DNA of 64,000 nt from Enoplolaimus lenunculus (taxonomy: Eukaryota; Nematoda; Enoplea; Enoplida; Thoracostomopsidae), in contig JASANG010001899.1 of the NCBI GenBank assembly GCA_030248215.1, forward strand, positions 1 to 64,000. Reading direction: 5' to 3'. Below, piece by piece: positions 34,801-43,432 of the stretch. The notes under the pieces are model-generated. The model saw nothing but the letters and a program-made list of their open reading frames with translations. It ran no database searches and had not been told where the DNA came from. Position numbers and translations under genes: made by a program. Every line of letters starts with the position of its first letter. The first letter of the stretch is position 1.

Positions 34801-37800
34801 CCCGAATAAGAGGGGGAGGGGTAATAAGAGGGGCGGTCCTCATTTTGAGTCCCGATAAATAGGAGTCCGTATCCTTAATAAGAGTCCGTACGCGGATAGA
34901 GTCCCAAAACCCTAATTAGAGTCCATAAATGACAATTATCCCAAATTGTAGCGCATAAATGACTCCAGGACCAAATAAAGTTGAGTTCGAAACTTAAAGC
35001 GTACTTTAATTTTGAAAGTATCAATCCAAAGTATAACCTCGCATTATCGCTCAAGTTTTGGATGCAAGCTAAAAAACGTTTAATTCAACGGATAGTTGCA
35101 ATACTGAATATATCAGTAACGAAGGACGGCGAGGGCAGGTTAAAAATAAACAGTCCGTAACCAAATAACAAGGGGGTACCCTCTGAAAAGGCCAAATAAA
35201 TATCAGTCCCCCTCTTATTCGAGTCACTACAGTACTTCATTTGTCTGCTCGGCTTAAAACTTGAGGTTACAACGTTTTGCCTATTTTTTCCTTCTGTCGT
35301 TTTTCTTGAATTGTTTGCAATTTTACGAGTTCAGCAATTAATTTTCTGGTTTTTGGTTTGCAATCTAAACGTGGTTGAGGAATAACCGGATTACGGATCA
35401 ACGGGTTTACTAGGAATGCGAATCACCACCAGGTCAAAGTGACCAGTTTCCAACTCTGTATCAACCAGTGCAAGTAAAACTGTTTTTAAACGTTTAAATT
35501 CCATTGGTCCAAAGAAATAAGAAAAGTTTAATAAAATTTTTGTAATTTCTATCATTAATTTTAATAACATACTAAACAAACTGAAGCCATAGGTACTTGA
35601 TATTAATATTAAATGTAACTGCCAATCTACAGAACAGGACCGTAACAGTAGTATAAGCATACTCCTAAACCTAATCCTAATCGTAACCGAAGCCTAAGTG
35701 TAAGAATAAGCTTTCACCTAAGCCTAAGCATTAGCGTAAAAATGAGGTTACATCTAAGCCTAAGCCTAAGCGATGATTGTCTACAGCTTAAACTGACTCT
35801 ACTGCAGACCTGTAGAAAAACGTTCCGCCTCTGATGTTTACATGAGCAAATGTAACAAACATTCCAAATACAACGCTGAGTCACACGAAAATTTCAAGCG
35901 ACTGGCGTTTCAATGGAATAGGCTGCAGTTTAGGTTATTCGGGGTGTAAACTCGTTTTTGAAAATCTATCATTTCAGTTGAATTCGAGTCAATTTTCATA
36001 GCATTTTATAGTAAACAGAATTCTGTGCAAAAACACAAATTCGCCGAAAATATTTTCGAAATTAAAAATTCCACTGTTTCGCTGAGTCAATTCAATTTGA
36101 AATTGGACGGAAAGTTTAAACGAGCGTTGTCCGATAGTTCAAGTTTAGTTGAACGCCGCGTTCAAAGTACTCAGGTTCGTAGCATCCGGTTTGGAGTTTG
36201 CAATATTTCCGCTTCGTGGTAACAATATTTTAAATCTTTGTGTACTGGTCAAATATTAAAATTTGTTCATAGGCATATAGGGTCGTTTGAAAGTCATTTA
36301 TGTGCCCGCGATAGCGTCGGAGGCTTACGTTACTTTTAGGGCTGTCCCTGGTTCTAGTGGGTCTGTAAAAGAGTACGCTTACATTCTAGACAACATTTTT
36401 TGTTTAGGCTTAGGCTTAGGCTTAAGAATACGTTTTTCCAACGCTTACGCTTAGGCTTAGTAATATGCTCAATCCTTTGGTATGGCCCGAAAACTAACAT
36501 TGGCCTCGTCGTTTATGCTGGATTCGTGCTAAAATCACATTTTGTTAACGACTGATTCAACTAAGTTATATAAACCTGAAGGCCCAATGTTGCTTAAAAA
36601 GCGAATCATTTTTTCTCGAGACTATAATTCAGTAAACTTAAGCTTTCGACTATATTTCGTCTTATATGCTTAGACTTAGGCTTAGCTTCAAATTTATGCG
36701 TACGATGAGACTTAGGTTTAAGCTTAGGAATATGCTTATAGCCTGACATTATCTTGCAATTAAAATTCGTACCCGTCAGAAAGTTAACTCCTACATTTTA
36801 TTTGCAAACTTGTTTAAAAAATAAACATTAATTATTTTTTTGTGTCCAAAACTTTAATTGTCTGAAGCGTTTAAATTGTGAGCATTGCAGTGAGTGCTTA
36901 TGCTTGAATTGCACTTATATTCAAGGCAGAATTTAGGTTTTAATTCAATTTTTCACATTTGATATTGACAAGAACTATAACGCTATTATTTATTTTTTTA
37001 TTTATTTATTTATTTATTTATTTAATTTATTTTATTGATTTATTTATTTATTTATTTTATTTATATAGCGTCCGATAGTTGGGTACATTAAGCTGTATAT
37101 GTTGTGAAATTATGTTTTATAGATACCGCTGTTTTTGGATATTTTACAGGTAACAAATCACAACATTTATCTACGTTTTAAACTCACTATTCAACAACGT
37201 TGTCAAATCCTGCGTGTCGCCCGTCAACTGTTTTCCAGTCGTGCGTTGAACACAACCTTTGAATCCGTTCAACAAATCGAATCCATTCTCTTGTCCACTG
37301 AACGTATAATTCTTCCATTTCGGTCGTGGTCCATACGCGTAGCCGTGTCCATTATTGAATTTTCCGTTGGCTTTTTGTCGTTCATCGACCGCTCTGTCGA
37401 CAACACCAAGAACGCCGTTGAGTAAATTTTTCCATTTTCCTTTGCTTCGGCGGCCGTTTCGTCGATAATTATTGTTGAAAACATCGAACAGCCAACTTTT
37501 GCCAGCTTTTTGTTTGGTTCCTTCGAAACTATCCGATCCACAGCTACAGTCGGCGTCGTTGACTGAACTGCTCGAGTCACAGCAACCAGTCTGGCGTGAG
37601 TTACTTGAACTCCACGATTTGCTCCACGCCTTGCTCCGAGTGCCACCGTTGTAGCCGAAACCGCTACTGTGACCGCTGTAATTTGGTTTGCCGTGTTTCC
37701 ATTTATGATGACAATCGACTGGACTCAGTATGGCAACTGAAATGCACATTTAAATTATTTACACAACCCTCAAAAGTCACCTGGTGTACGCATGTTATTG

Positions 37801-39202
37801 TGGAAGTTGCATAAGATAGAGGTATATTTCAATGTTAAGGTTTAGCGATGTAAGAAAGGATAAACAATAAACTCAAAGAAATTGCAATTTTTACACAGCT
37901 TTTAATAACATATTTTAAGCAGAAGCAGATAAGGAGATCAGGGTGAACCCGGATATTCGTTTCAGTTAAAATCGATATCAGTTCCCTTTTTGCGTTCAAA
38001 AATAGTTATACATCACGTATATACCTTGCCATTTTTCAGTACAGATATGCTGCAATTGTTCGATACGGATGAAATATTTACGAAATTCATGCAAAATGTT
38101 AAAAAATTCTTTTGCATCCGCTATTATTTAAATTTTCAAAAACCCGCTGAATATTTGACTGCCTCAATTGTATTGGCGGAAAAATCCAACATCAATGAAT
38201 ACTTTTACACTTCAATGTCCGTTTTCCGTTTCCGTTATTTTTTCCATGCATTTGCATCCTGCAGTAGAATGTTCAATTTGTTAGAAAAGGTGACTAAAAA
38301 CTTATTCACAGAGCATACAATGGTTGCTCAAACCTTTTATAGCGAATGTCTGCATTGTTTTATGCTGGGTATATCAATTATTAATTGTCATATTAAATCT
38401 TCGTTACGCCAATCCTTCACATCACCGCTGTATAATTAAAGAAATCAAATGCGGGTTTGACGTTATAACCGGATCAGCTTGGGACACGTTTTGTCCCTAT
38501 TAGACTATCGGGTAATATTTTGTCAGCTTAATGTCCCACAGTGTCATGTGACATACCGTCCCTTGTACACATTGATCATTTGAGAGCGGTTGTTTGCAAG
38601 CTAATGTCAAATAACATTCGAGATTTGTCTGTTGATCCGATAAGAGCCCGAATTTTAACGTTGATGTCGAATCAACATGGGACAAACCGGGCCCTGTCTG
38701 CATCGGTGATAACGTGAACCCCGCATGAACTCACATAAATTTAAGTTTCAAACACTGTAAATTTCAGTGAGTTGATTTTAACTCAGAATGAGTTGAATCA
38801 CTCAGTCTGAGTTAGGACTATCAGAACTCAGAATTTTGAGTTGATTCAATTCATTCTGAGTTAATTAACCAACCCGCCCAGAGTCAATTCAACTCAGCCT
38901 GAGAATCAAATCAACTCAGAGTGAGTTAATGTTTACTGATATTAATTCAGAAATAATCAACTCGCTAACTGAAGAGATTAATCAAACTCATTTGAATTTA
39001 CACTGAACGTTTAAACTACATTTAAAGATACAATTTATAATGTAGCATTACAACGCATGTAAATGAATGTTTAAGATTTGTATAATAGAAATTTATTAAC
39101 AAAATATTAAAGAAAAGTTCGATGACTCAAGCACTTACCAATGATAACTAAAGTAATAATCACCGATAATATCACAGAATAGGCACATTGATTACCCGTC
39201 AT
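10692..39202 (-). CDS. Large secreted VWA-domain protein with tandem unrecognised repeats; 19 exons, 3' end missing
   Basis: I assembled the exons by hand from splice sites and a continuous reading frame: 39139-39202, 37188-37736, 32401-32559, 31157-31366, 29835-30022, 28273-28465, 26742-26966, 26068-26226, 25101-25235, 23649-23864, 22343-22495, 21309-21473, 20378-20515, 18963-19139, 17582-17707, 14284-16491, 13257-13451, 11749-11892, 10692-10886. They give 5,599 nt, about 1,866 residues, with no stop codon reached. Every junction is GT-AG and keeps frame. The start is ATG at 39202, followed by a hydrophobic run (SVILSVIITLVII) that reads as a signal peptide or anchor. A VWA domain covers roughly residues 260-454. 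The rest is made of divergent 50-100-residue units. All introns are phase 1 except the phase 0 one inside VWA, which is typical of modular extracellular proteins. VWA proteins usually act in adhesion or matrix assembly; the partner is unknown. The donor of exon 11 (GTCTGA) is weak. The 3' end is lost at the fold-back apex. Confidence 0.88.
11201..11480. repeat. R2 MITE (right arm, intron 18)
   Basis: TTAAGCCCTATTCACAC start and GAATAGGGCTTTAA end. Its mirror at about 10,030-10,310 is only partly recognisable. Confidence 0.85.
11749..13451 (-). CDS. Exons 17 and 18 of the VWA gene
   Basis: Exon 17 (13257-13451, 195 nt) encodes a module beginning GFDQQSLEATIIPTDIT and ending IAVASHQIGGLTQ. Exon 18 (11749-11892, 144 nt) encodes VVLSFITPQNTIKAHSELA followed by the helix YRTELAAILGI and the strand SVILSG. 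Both are phase 1 to phase 1 with good GT-AG sites. These two exons show the module pattern most clearly: strand, loop, helix ending in L-G-I, then strand. Confidence 0.8.
12003..12237. repeat. R5 element (right arm)
   Basis: Mirror of 9280-9514, in intron 17 of the VWA gene. Confidence 0.75.
12390..12670. repeat. R2 MITE (right arm, intron 17)
   Basis: AAAGCCCAATTCACACGTGC start and ACGTGTGAATAGGACTTAA end; about 280 bp. Confidence 0.85.
12915..13168 (-). repeat. R3 element with pol III boxes (right arm)
   Basis: Mirror of 8350-8606, in intron 17 of the VWA gene. Confidence 0.7.
13730..14190. repeat. R9 dispersed repeat (right arm)
   Basis: Mirror of 7330-7795, in intron 16 of the VWA gene. 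Confidence 0.6.
14284..16491 (-). CDS. Exon 16 of the VWA gene: single 2,208-nt exon with about seven repeat units
   Basis: This exon is ten times longer than its neighbours and encodes 736 residues without an intron, phase 1 at both ends (acceptor TTTTTAG, donor GTTAGT). It holds several units of the same loose strand-helix-strand pattern seen in the small exons, for example around VQLTFQTNEIL...FRDQLNAVLNL and VALEFQPAIRD...AVAEALNVTAD. A Thr-rich spacer is followed by a YYYYAYGTD stretch near residue 535 of the exon. The size suggests loss of introns from an ancestral series of one-module exons (inference). The left-arm copy at 5027-7234 differs at one residue (Ser here, Phe there). Confidence 0.85.
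16545..16640. repeat. R4 hexamer array (right arm; mirror at 4870-4970)
   Basis: TAAGCCTAAGCCTGAGTC and related words next to the acceptor of VWA exon 16. Confidence 0.65.
16961..17230. repeat. R3 TTAA-flanked TIR element with tRNA-like core (right arm)
   Basis: Exact TTAA-CCCTTT and AAAGGG-TTAA ends, 270 bp. This is the form expected of a piggyBac-type non-autonomous element. The inner part reads as a degenerate tRNA-derived sequence. Confidence 0.75.
17582..26966 (-). CDS. Exons 7-15 of the VWA gene: small symmetric exons encoding divergent repeats
   Basis: Nine exons of 126-225 nt, all phase 1 to phase 1, encode stretches that share a loose pattern: a hydrophobic strand (N-x-hydrophobic-x-hydrophobic-x-F/L), a loop, a helix (such as IRAALEREVGL or LRYELSRLINKG), then short strands (such as LKFETQGG). 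Each exon or exon pair looks like one 50-100-residue module. The pattern resembles the strand-helix-strand rhythm of SEA-like domains, but I cannot assign a family. Exons 11-15 lie in or next to the right arm of the fold-back. Confidence 0.75.
18230..18340. repeat. R4 hexamer array (right arm)
   Basis: Repeated TAAGCC words (CCTAAGCCTAAGCCTAAGC and variants), between TIR-like blocks. Confidence 0.7.
18370..18665. repeat. R12 dispersed repeat (right arm; mirror at 2837-3150)
   Basis: CGTATCATGCACTCTTGATA and CGCGTGCCGAGTACATTTTG are family words, also found at 33835-34170 and 62985-63330. No coding function is likely despite a short open frame. Confidence 0.55.
18686..18936. repeat. R1 CACTG-type MITE (right arm)
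   Basis: Mirror of 2561-2810. It begins 26 bases downstream of the donor of VWA exon 14. Confidence 0.75.
19378..19536. repeat. R11 TIR element (right arm; degraded mirror at 1948-2111)
   Basis: GGCGGATCC at one end and GGATCCGC at the other, with GGGGCGTACGCCCC inside. A third copy lies at 26271-26473. Confidence 0.65.
20069..20353. repeat. R2 MITE (right arm, intron 13)
   Basis: TAAGCCTTATTTACACGTGC start and ACGTGTGAATAGAGCTTTA end; it lies 19 bases from the donor of VWA exon 13. Confidence 0.8.
21668..22050. repeat. R5 element with internal minisatellite
   Basis: R5 ends flank an eight-fold 27-bp tandem array (listed separately). Without the array the element would be about 170 bp. Confidence 0.75.
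21726..21958. repeat. 27-bp minisatellite, about 8 copies
   Basis: Unit holds AAATCAAAATTGATACAGG followed by AGTAAAAC. Copies are nearly identical. The unit equals a stretch found once in other R5 copies (AAATTGATAC at ~57164). Confidence 0.9.
22572..23055. repeat. R10 hAT-like TIR element, degraded
   Basis: Starts CAGGGTTCCAACAGGAAC; the far end reads TTCCGTTGGGATC. Inside are many TTCCGG words. In intron 10 of the VWA gene. Confidence 0.55.
23559..23668. repeat. Direct repeat over the exon 10 donor (partner at 24858-24968)
   Basis: About 110 bp starting CTGTTTTAGTTTAGTTCATC recurs 1.3 kb away with a few changes. It includes the donor (ACTTAC on the plus strand) and about 18 bases of exon 10 (ATTCGCTACGTATCCGG). 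Confidence 0.85.
23895..24065. repeat. R7 element, partial
   Basis: GTTCATAACTGGGTCAGCTC and ACTATTGGGTAACATTTTG match the R7 interior; the far end is missing, next to an R1 copy. Confidence 0.55.
24088..24338. repeat. R1 CACTG-type MITE
   Basis: CACTGTAAATTTCAGTGAG start and TTTTACAGTG end; about 250 bp; full-length-looking copy in intron 9 of the VWA gene. Confidence 0.8.
24400..24855. repeat. Self-complementary TACCC/GGGTA-rich element
   Basis: AGTGGGTAAAG at one end faces TACCCGCG words at the other; many GTACCCGCG and TTTACCC words. No second copy in the window. Its family is not recognised. Confidence 0.5.
24858..24968. repeat. Second copy of the exon 10 donor repeat
   Basis: Partner of 23559-23668. 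It keeps a usable-looking donor and the last ~18 exon bases, but not the rest of the exon. Confidence 0.85.
25700..25961. repeat. R1 CACTG-type MITE inserted in an R5 element
   Basis: CACTGTGAATTCCAG start and TTTTACAGTG end. R5 sequence lies on both sides (about 25600-25699 and 25962-26000), so this copy is younger than the R5 copy. Confidence 0.8.
26271..26473. repeat. R11 TIR element
   Basis: AGATCCAGAGACATGG start, GGGCGTACGCCCCTCC inside, TTTTTGGATCCG end. Confidence 0.6.
27005..27250. repeat. R9 dispersed repeat
   Basis: Shares TATACTTCAATATCCGTTTT and GGTGAACATTTGCA-type blocks with other R9 copies. Confidence 0.6.
27554..27800. repeat. R1 CACTG-type MITE
   Basis: CACTGTAAATTTGAATGAG start and ATTTACAGTG end, in intron 6 of the VWA gene. 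Confidence 0.8.
28030..28245. repeat. R5 element next to VWA exon 6
   Basis: TCTCAAATGCGCGTAGCAC start and CGCATTCGAGAATATTGC end; about 30 bases downstream of the exon 6 donor. Confidence 0.7.
28273..31366 (-). CDS. Exons 4-6 of the VWA gene: the von Willebrand factor A domain
   Basis: Three exons (31157-31366, 29835-30022, 28273-28465) encode a 197-residue VWA domain. The MIDAS motif D-x-S-x-S is present in VVFVIDGSGSVGKTNF, the conserved Thr lies in FGGTLIGKAL, and the third metal-binding Asp follows the strand VIVVVLTDGQS. The domain ends with YVTFAIGIKD and a C-terminal helix (EVKKLTNANNNV). All metal ligands are present, so divalent-cation-dependent ligand binding is plausible. The closest general class is the extracellular VWA of collagens, matrilins and related matrix proteins; which subfamily cannot be told by eye. 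Confidence 0.9.
28521..28856. repeat. R1 MITE with internal duplication, inserted in an R5 element
   Basis: Starts GACTGTAAATTCCAG and is longer than its relatives because an inner block of AACTCAGA words is repeated. R5 end sequences flank it (about 28489-28520 and 28860-28900). Confidence 0.7.
29315..29584 (+). repeat. R3 element with the best-preserved tRNA-like core
   Basis: TTAA-flanked. Box A-like TAGCTGAGTGA at ~29476 and box B-like GAGTTCAAATCC at ~29518 are spaced as in a real tRNA gene. The acceptor stem is not convincing, so it is not called as a tRNA. Confidence 0.75.
30850..31070 (+). repeat. R4 element with long TAAGCC array
   Basis: Two blocks of CCTAAGCCTAAGCC-type repeats, each introduced by GAATGAGCATATTCC, then the family end ACGTTCCGCCCCTGATC. 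Confidence 0.75.
32077..32286. repeat. R5 element
   Basis: ATATTCTCAAATGCGTATAG start and CTGATTTGAGAATAT end, in intron 3 of the VWA gene. Confidence 0.75.
33560..33710 (+). repeat. R4 element
   Basis: Short TAAGCC array with family end GCGTTCCGCTTCTGATC. Confidence 0.65.
33835..34170. repeat. R12 dispersed repeat
   Basis: ACACTCTTGTAATCATTCAC and ACGGGGGTCGGCC-type words shared with the copies at 18 kb and 63 kb. Confidence 0.5.
34790..35240. repeat. R6 TIR element
   Basis: GACCCGAATAAGAGGGGG near one end and CCCTCTTATTCGAGTCACTA at the other; about 440 bp with GAGTCCGTA repeats inside. No coding capacity seen. Confidence 0.75.
35636..35845 (+). repeat. R4 element
   Basis: GGACCGTAACAGTAG start, TAAGCC array, ACGTTCCGCCTCTGATG end. 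Confidence 0.7.
36019..36218 (+). CDS. Possible orphan exon on the plus strand inside intron 2 of the VWA gene
   Basis: An open stretch is bounded by an acceptor-like AACAG at 36018 and a donor-like GTAACA at 36219. It encodes about 66 residues (for example NSTVSLSQFNLKLDGKFKRA, then ERRVQSTQVRSIRFGVCNIS). The composition resembles the modules of the surrounding gene: strand, basic helix, strand. But it lies on the opposite strand and no neighbouring exon was found. It may be a stray exon of a related gene, or chance. Confidence 0.25.
36308..36515 (-). repeat. R4 element, variant TIR
   Basis: Acceptor-facing end ACTTTTAGGGCTGTCC, array TTTAGGCTTAGGCTTAGGC; another short array lies at 36660-36745. 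Confidence 0.65.
36988..37066. repeat. TTTA microsatellite
   Basis: About 78 bp of TTTA units with interruptions, 120 bases beyond the exon 2 donor of the VWA gene. Confidence 0.9.
37188..37736 (-). CDS. Exon 2 of the VWA gene: Gly/Ser/Lys/Asn-rich low-complexity segment
   Basis: The exon is 549 nt, phase 1 at both ends, with TTTCAG acceptor and GTGAGT donor. It encodes about 183 residues rich in Gly, Ser, Lys, Trp and Asn (for example SKAWSKSWSSSNSR and GRRSKGKWKNLLNGV), with a cysteine cluster (GCCDSSSSVNDADCSC). This looks like a flexible linker or a mucin- or matrix-like region. No known domain is recognisable. The frame joins cleanly to exon 1 and exon 3. Confidence 0.75.
37955..38265. 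repeat. R9 dispersed repeat
   Basis: ACTTCAATGTCCGTTTTCCG, CCGTTATTTTTTCC and GATATGCTGCAATTGTTCG are family words. Confidence 0.6.
38455..38728. repeat. R7 TIR element
   Basis: GCGGGTTTGACGTTATAAC start and GATAACGTGAACCCCGC end. TIRs long; the interior is palindromic around ACATTTTGTC-type words. Confidence 0.75.
38753..39005. repeat. R1 CACTG-type MITE near the VWA gene start
   Basis: CACTGTAAATTTCAGTGAG start, about 250 bp, in intron 1, 134 bases from exon 1. Confidence 0.8.
39139..39202 (-). CDS. Exon 1 of the VWA gene: start codon and hydrophobic leader
   Basis: ATG at 39202 opens MTGNQCAYSVILSVIITLVII, then a GTAAGT donor after one base of the next codon (phase 1). Joined to exon 2 it continues VAILSPVDC. 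The run of about 18 hydrophobic residues starts eight residues in, so it could be a cleaved signal peptide or a type II membrane anchor. No other start is in frame upstream in the exon. I could not identify a promoter. Confidence 0.75.
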
Positions 39203-39399
39203 TGCGTTGAGTTCTTGTTGCTTTTAAAGCCGTTTAGTGTTTACTTTTAATTTTACTAATAACTTTGATTTGAAATTAAGATATTATTCTGTAAACTTTT
39301 TAGTTTATAATTGATATTGCAAACAATTATTAAATTTTACTAAAACTGTAAATTAATTTTAAATTTGACTTAGTAAACACAAACAGTACCGATAGCCGA

Positions 39400-39664
39400 T
39401 TAACCATTTCTCACATCCATATTTTCAATTTTATATGAGATGCACTTCAAGGTAAGATTCGACCCCTAGCCTCTCGGGTGGGAGGCGTTTACGGTGACCA
39501 CTCAGTTATAGGAGCTTGATGCTCGAGCCCAAGGGGGATTCGCAAAAAGATTTTGCACTGCACATATGTGTTACAACTGTTAAACACTACTCGCAGTGTC
39601 TATGTTGCTCATATATTAGTTGTATTTAGTTGCTCATAGTACACTCAATGAGTTTTAAGGATTA
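39400..39664 (-). repeat. R3 element upstream of the VWA gene
   Basis: TTAACCATTTCTCACATCC start. The tRNA-like core is on the minus strand (TAACTGAGTGG and GGGTCGAATC). It sits about 200 bases upstream of the VWA start codon. Confidence 0.7.
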
Positions 39665-41004
39665 ATTTTGGTTTTAGCAGAATAATGTTAGCCAAATAAA
39701 ATTAATTTTGGAAATAGGTGAGTTTTAAAAAATATGGATTATGTTTCTGAACCTTTACTTAAGTACGACTTCTTTAAGCATCTGCTAATCATTCAACGTA
39801 ACCAATTAACCGCTTCTAAAAGCGTACTGATGTAAATACTTAAATAATTGAGTTCATCTGATGTGCTACAGGCTATCCTTCGTATAAATCAAAATGAACC
39901 CTCCCGTGCTATAATACCCTGGTTCAAAATTGGCATTTTTTGTTTTCATTCAAAAAGCTAAATATTTACTTTTTAAATCGACAACTTAAAGTGATGATTA
40001 CTTAAGCATAATTTTAATTAAAGTAAATACTGAAGTAAGATTTCAGAAACCCAGCCATGAAATATTTTGATTACGTTTTGCTTTGCAAAACGGAATCGCC
40101 AAAGTGAACGCTGTAAAATATTTTCAAATTTTAACAAAATTAAACTTAAAATGTATACAATGCAACCGTAATTTCAAACGCCAACTCAAATTCAACTTAG
40201 CAGTCAATATATAATTATGGCACAACACAACTGTGTAAAAACGTAAATAGCGAAATATTATTCAACCGTCAGCGGAGTTTGCAACGGAAGATATTATAGT
40301 TTCTGCTGGAAATTTTTCAATACAATGGGACCAACTTACACTTTAACTCTAAAAGGTCAACAAAAACATTTTTCGTAATTTACGCTAGCTTGCGGAAAAA
40401 AACTTTTTTTTCTCATCAAATTATCCCGTTCCAAAATCGAATCCTGACAACCATTTTGGGATCCATTTGGCGAAATTTTAATTTTCCACTGTTCCCAATC
40501 CTCGAAAAAATAAACGGTATAGTGTGCGTTGGCCTTTTTCAGTACATTGGGATGAACAAAATATTTAAACGCAAAATTGAGTTGCATCAAAAAAACAGCA
40601 GAAATTTTCGAGTCAAAAAGTTACAGTGAAATTTCAACTGGAATTTAACTCAATTTTTGAACAGAACAAGCTGTATAGTAGAGTTTGCAAAAACATATTC
40701 AGTCGAATGAATCTAAATGTTATTCAAATGATGGTGAAACGTTATTGCTCAGAGTGTACGATTGTCACACGGTATAATTTTCTTGCAGTCATAATAATGT
40801 CTTACTTTTATTTCGCACGGCCAAACGAAACTTCCATAATGATACCTGTGAAAAAATAGGATGCTGGTTAAATATTTAATTTTAAATTTTATTTCAAAAA
40901 CTTTGTTCATGTATTTAACCCCAGTCGAAACTGCAACAATCCAAAGCTTTAAGAGCAAAGGTTTAACCAGCAAACTTGATGGCTCAACGAATGCCTTTCA
41001 AGTG

Positions 41005-41423
41005 CACAGTAAATTCCAATGAGTTGTAATTAATCAGTTCAGCTTGCGAGTTGGTTATTTCTGAATTAATATCAGTAAACATTAACTCATTATTCTGAGT
41101 TGAGTTTATTCTTACTCTGAGTTGAGTTGACTCTGGGTGAGGTGATTATTTAACTCAGAATGAACTGAATCAACTCAAAATTCTCAGTTCTGATAGTCCT
41201 ATTGCGGTTAAATAGTCTTCTGAGACAGTTTAGCCAATCTATGTAATCATAATTCTGAGTTGATATCGTTCTGATTTATTATATCAACTTTTTCGAAACC
41301 AAATCAGCTCAGAGTGAGAATCAACTCAACTCAGAATGAGTTAAAGTTGACTGCTGCTATTAACTCAGAAATAACTAATTTTTCGTCTGAGTCGATTTAA
41401 TTAACTCATAAAAATTTACAGTG
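41005..41423. repeat. R1-type element, enlarged (about 420 bp)
   Basis: Starts CACAGTAAATTCCAATGAG and ends AATTTACAGTG, with an inner region about 170 bp longer than in other copies. Confidence 0.7.
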
Positions 41424-41560
41424 TAGCCAACTCAACTTGCTAGGCGGCCTAAAACAATTTTCAGTAAGGGCATACAAAGGGTTTTCGATCACTTACAAGC
41501 AAGGTTGAAAATTTTCTACGAAGCGCAAAAATTTTTCCAGGCGTGGATCTGAGTCTCTGG
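41424..41560. repeat. R8 element, one end only
   Basis: AGCCAACTCAACTTGCTAGG start and GCAAGGTTGAAAATTTTC inside; abuts an R1 copy. A fainter relative lies at 27875-27976. Confidence 0.55.
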
Positions 41561-42169
41561 TCCCCATTTTCTAAGGACTCGAATGCGTTATAGTTAATTA
41601 ACGGCTGTGAATGGTTAGTATTTTCGATGATATAACAAATAATACGCAAGAATGGATAACAGATAGAAATCTAATAATATTAAAAGCGGAAACTGCTTAA
41701 ATAAAGTGATATGCAAATCTACGACATTTCTCCGCCCGGCAACTTGTCGCCCAACAGTGTCCTAAACCCTTTAGCCTAAGCCCAAGCATAATGACGGGCG
41801 TCGAAATGCTGAATTGATGAAATTTCGCATTACAAGTTGTTGATTGACGAGTTGGCCCGCGACAAATTGTCGTGATACCATTCTATGCTGCGGTATTGTA
41901 GACATCTGTGTGACTAAAAACTCAGCGTCTATTTTTTTGCTAAAAAAACTTTTGACCAGTGTTAGCTTCACAATTCAGCGTTCTAAAAGGTACGTAAACT
42001 TGTATTCTACTGCGAGAGCAGTGTCGCAACATCTGTCAGCTCGGATTTTTCCATACAATTTTTCGATATTAATTTTAAAAATGGTCAACTTTTGTTAGCA
42101 TCGACCAAATATTAATATTACTCGACCATTCCAACTAAAAACTGCACTCAAAATAATATTTCTGATATT

Positions 42170-42400
42170 TAAGAAAAAGTTTCTTACATTTAACAAATAT
42201 AATTAGCAATGTGCACTTGAAATGTATTTCTGTTATAGCAGAAAGGATTTCAGAAAAGTTTTGAAATAAAGTTTGTAAACAAACGTTTTCCAGTTATTTT
42301 TTGAAAAATTGTCTTAAATATCAGAAAAACTTGTCAGATTTGCCACAGAAAATACTTTGGTGAATAAATTCAGAAATACTTTTGTGTGTGTTAAAAGCTA
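42170..42400. repeat. Dispersed repeat shared with 50325-50580
   Basis: TTTCTTACATTTAA, GTCTTAAAT then CAGAAAAACTT, and TGAATAAATT then GAAATACTTTT occur in the same order in both. Ends not defined. Confidence 0.6.
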
Positions 42401-42904
42401 AAATGACTCATAAAACGTTGATATTACATGTATTTGGTTGATCGAACAAACAAAAATTCGACTCTCAGGTAAAAAGTTTATACCAGATTCGGGTTCTTTT
42501 TCAAAGCTTAAGCTTGTAAATTGGGCAAAGCCTGTTTCTATGGTGCGAAATAGCAGCATCTGTCACAAAAAACTATTCATTGTATTGATTATTTTTAGGT
42601 TGTTTGACAGTGTAATATTTGGCTAAGTTTCACACCAAATCTAATAGAATGAGTCACTCTATATTTAGGTTTTCATTTGACAGTAAAAATGCGACAGTAG
42701 AAGAGAATATATTCAGTAAGTTTACCCTAGCGTGGCTAACAGAACTTAAAATCAACATTGTACATTTTTAAATATAGCAAAAAAATTTGAAAAATTCACT
42801 CAGTCAAAGTTTTAACTTCATTTTCGGCAGAATTTTCCAATTGACTGCTGCTAGTTTGAGCTGTAAACTGTGGTTTAAAAGTATGGATGTGGTAAAAACG
42901 GATG

Positions 42905-43157
42905 CACTGTAAATTCCAATGAGTTGACTAATTAACCCAGGGTGAGAATTATGTATTTCTGCTTATTTCTGAGCTAATAACAGTAAGTAATAACTCAGTC
43001 TGACCTGATTGAATTCCGAGTGAGTGAGATTAATTAACTCAGACCGAGTTCAGCCAATTCAGAATTGTGAGTTCTGACAGAGCTAATTCAGAGCTCCGGC
43101 TTTTGAGTGGATTCAACTCGCTCTGGAGCTAAAATCAACGCACTGAAATTTACAGTC
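42905..43157. repeat. R1 CACTG-type MITE
   Basis: CACTGTAAATTCCAATGAG start and AATTTACAGTC end, in the intergenic region. Confidence 0.75.
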
Positions 43158-43164
43158 TACTAGA

Positions 43165-43432
43165 AATAACAGGAACGAATAATATGCAAAATGACGAAAA
43201 CGGAAAACGGATATTGATGTATAAAAGTTTCAAAGATGTTTTATTGTTCTGTAACAGCTTGGACACCCGCAAATATGGACCGTTTTGTGTAAAATTTTAA
43301 ACATAACAATGACGGATGCATCGAAATTTAAAATTTAGGATGAATTTTGTAATTTTTATATTATTTCAAACTGTTGCCGCAAATCTGTAACGAATAATTG
43401 CGAGATATTACACACTTACTTTGAGTATACAC
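43165..43432. repeat. R9 dispersed repeat, opposite orientation
   Basis: GAAAACGGATATTGATGTAT and GCAAATATGGACCG are family words. Confidence 0.6.

Noticed and set aside
34514-34862. Overlapping ~100-residue open frames on both strands
   Set aside because: Low-complexity and partly inside R6; no domain, splice site or homologue recognised.
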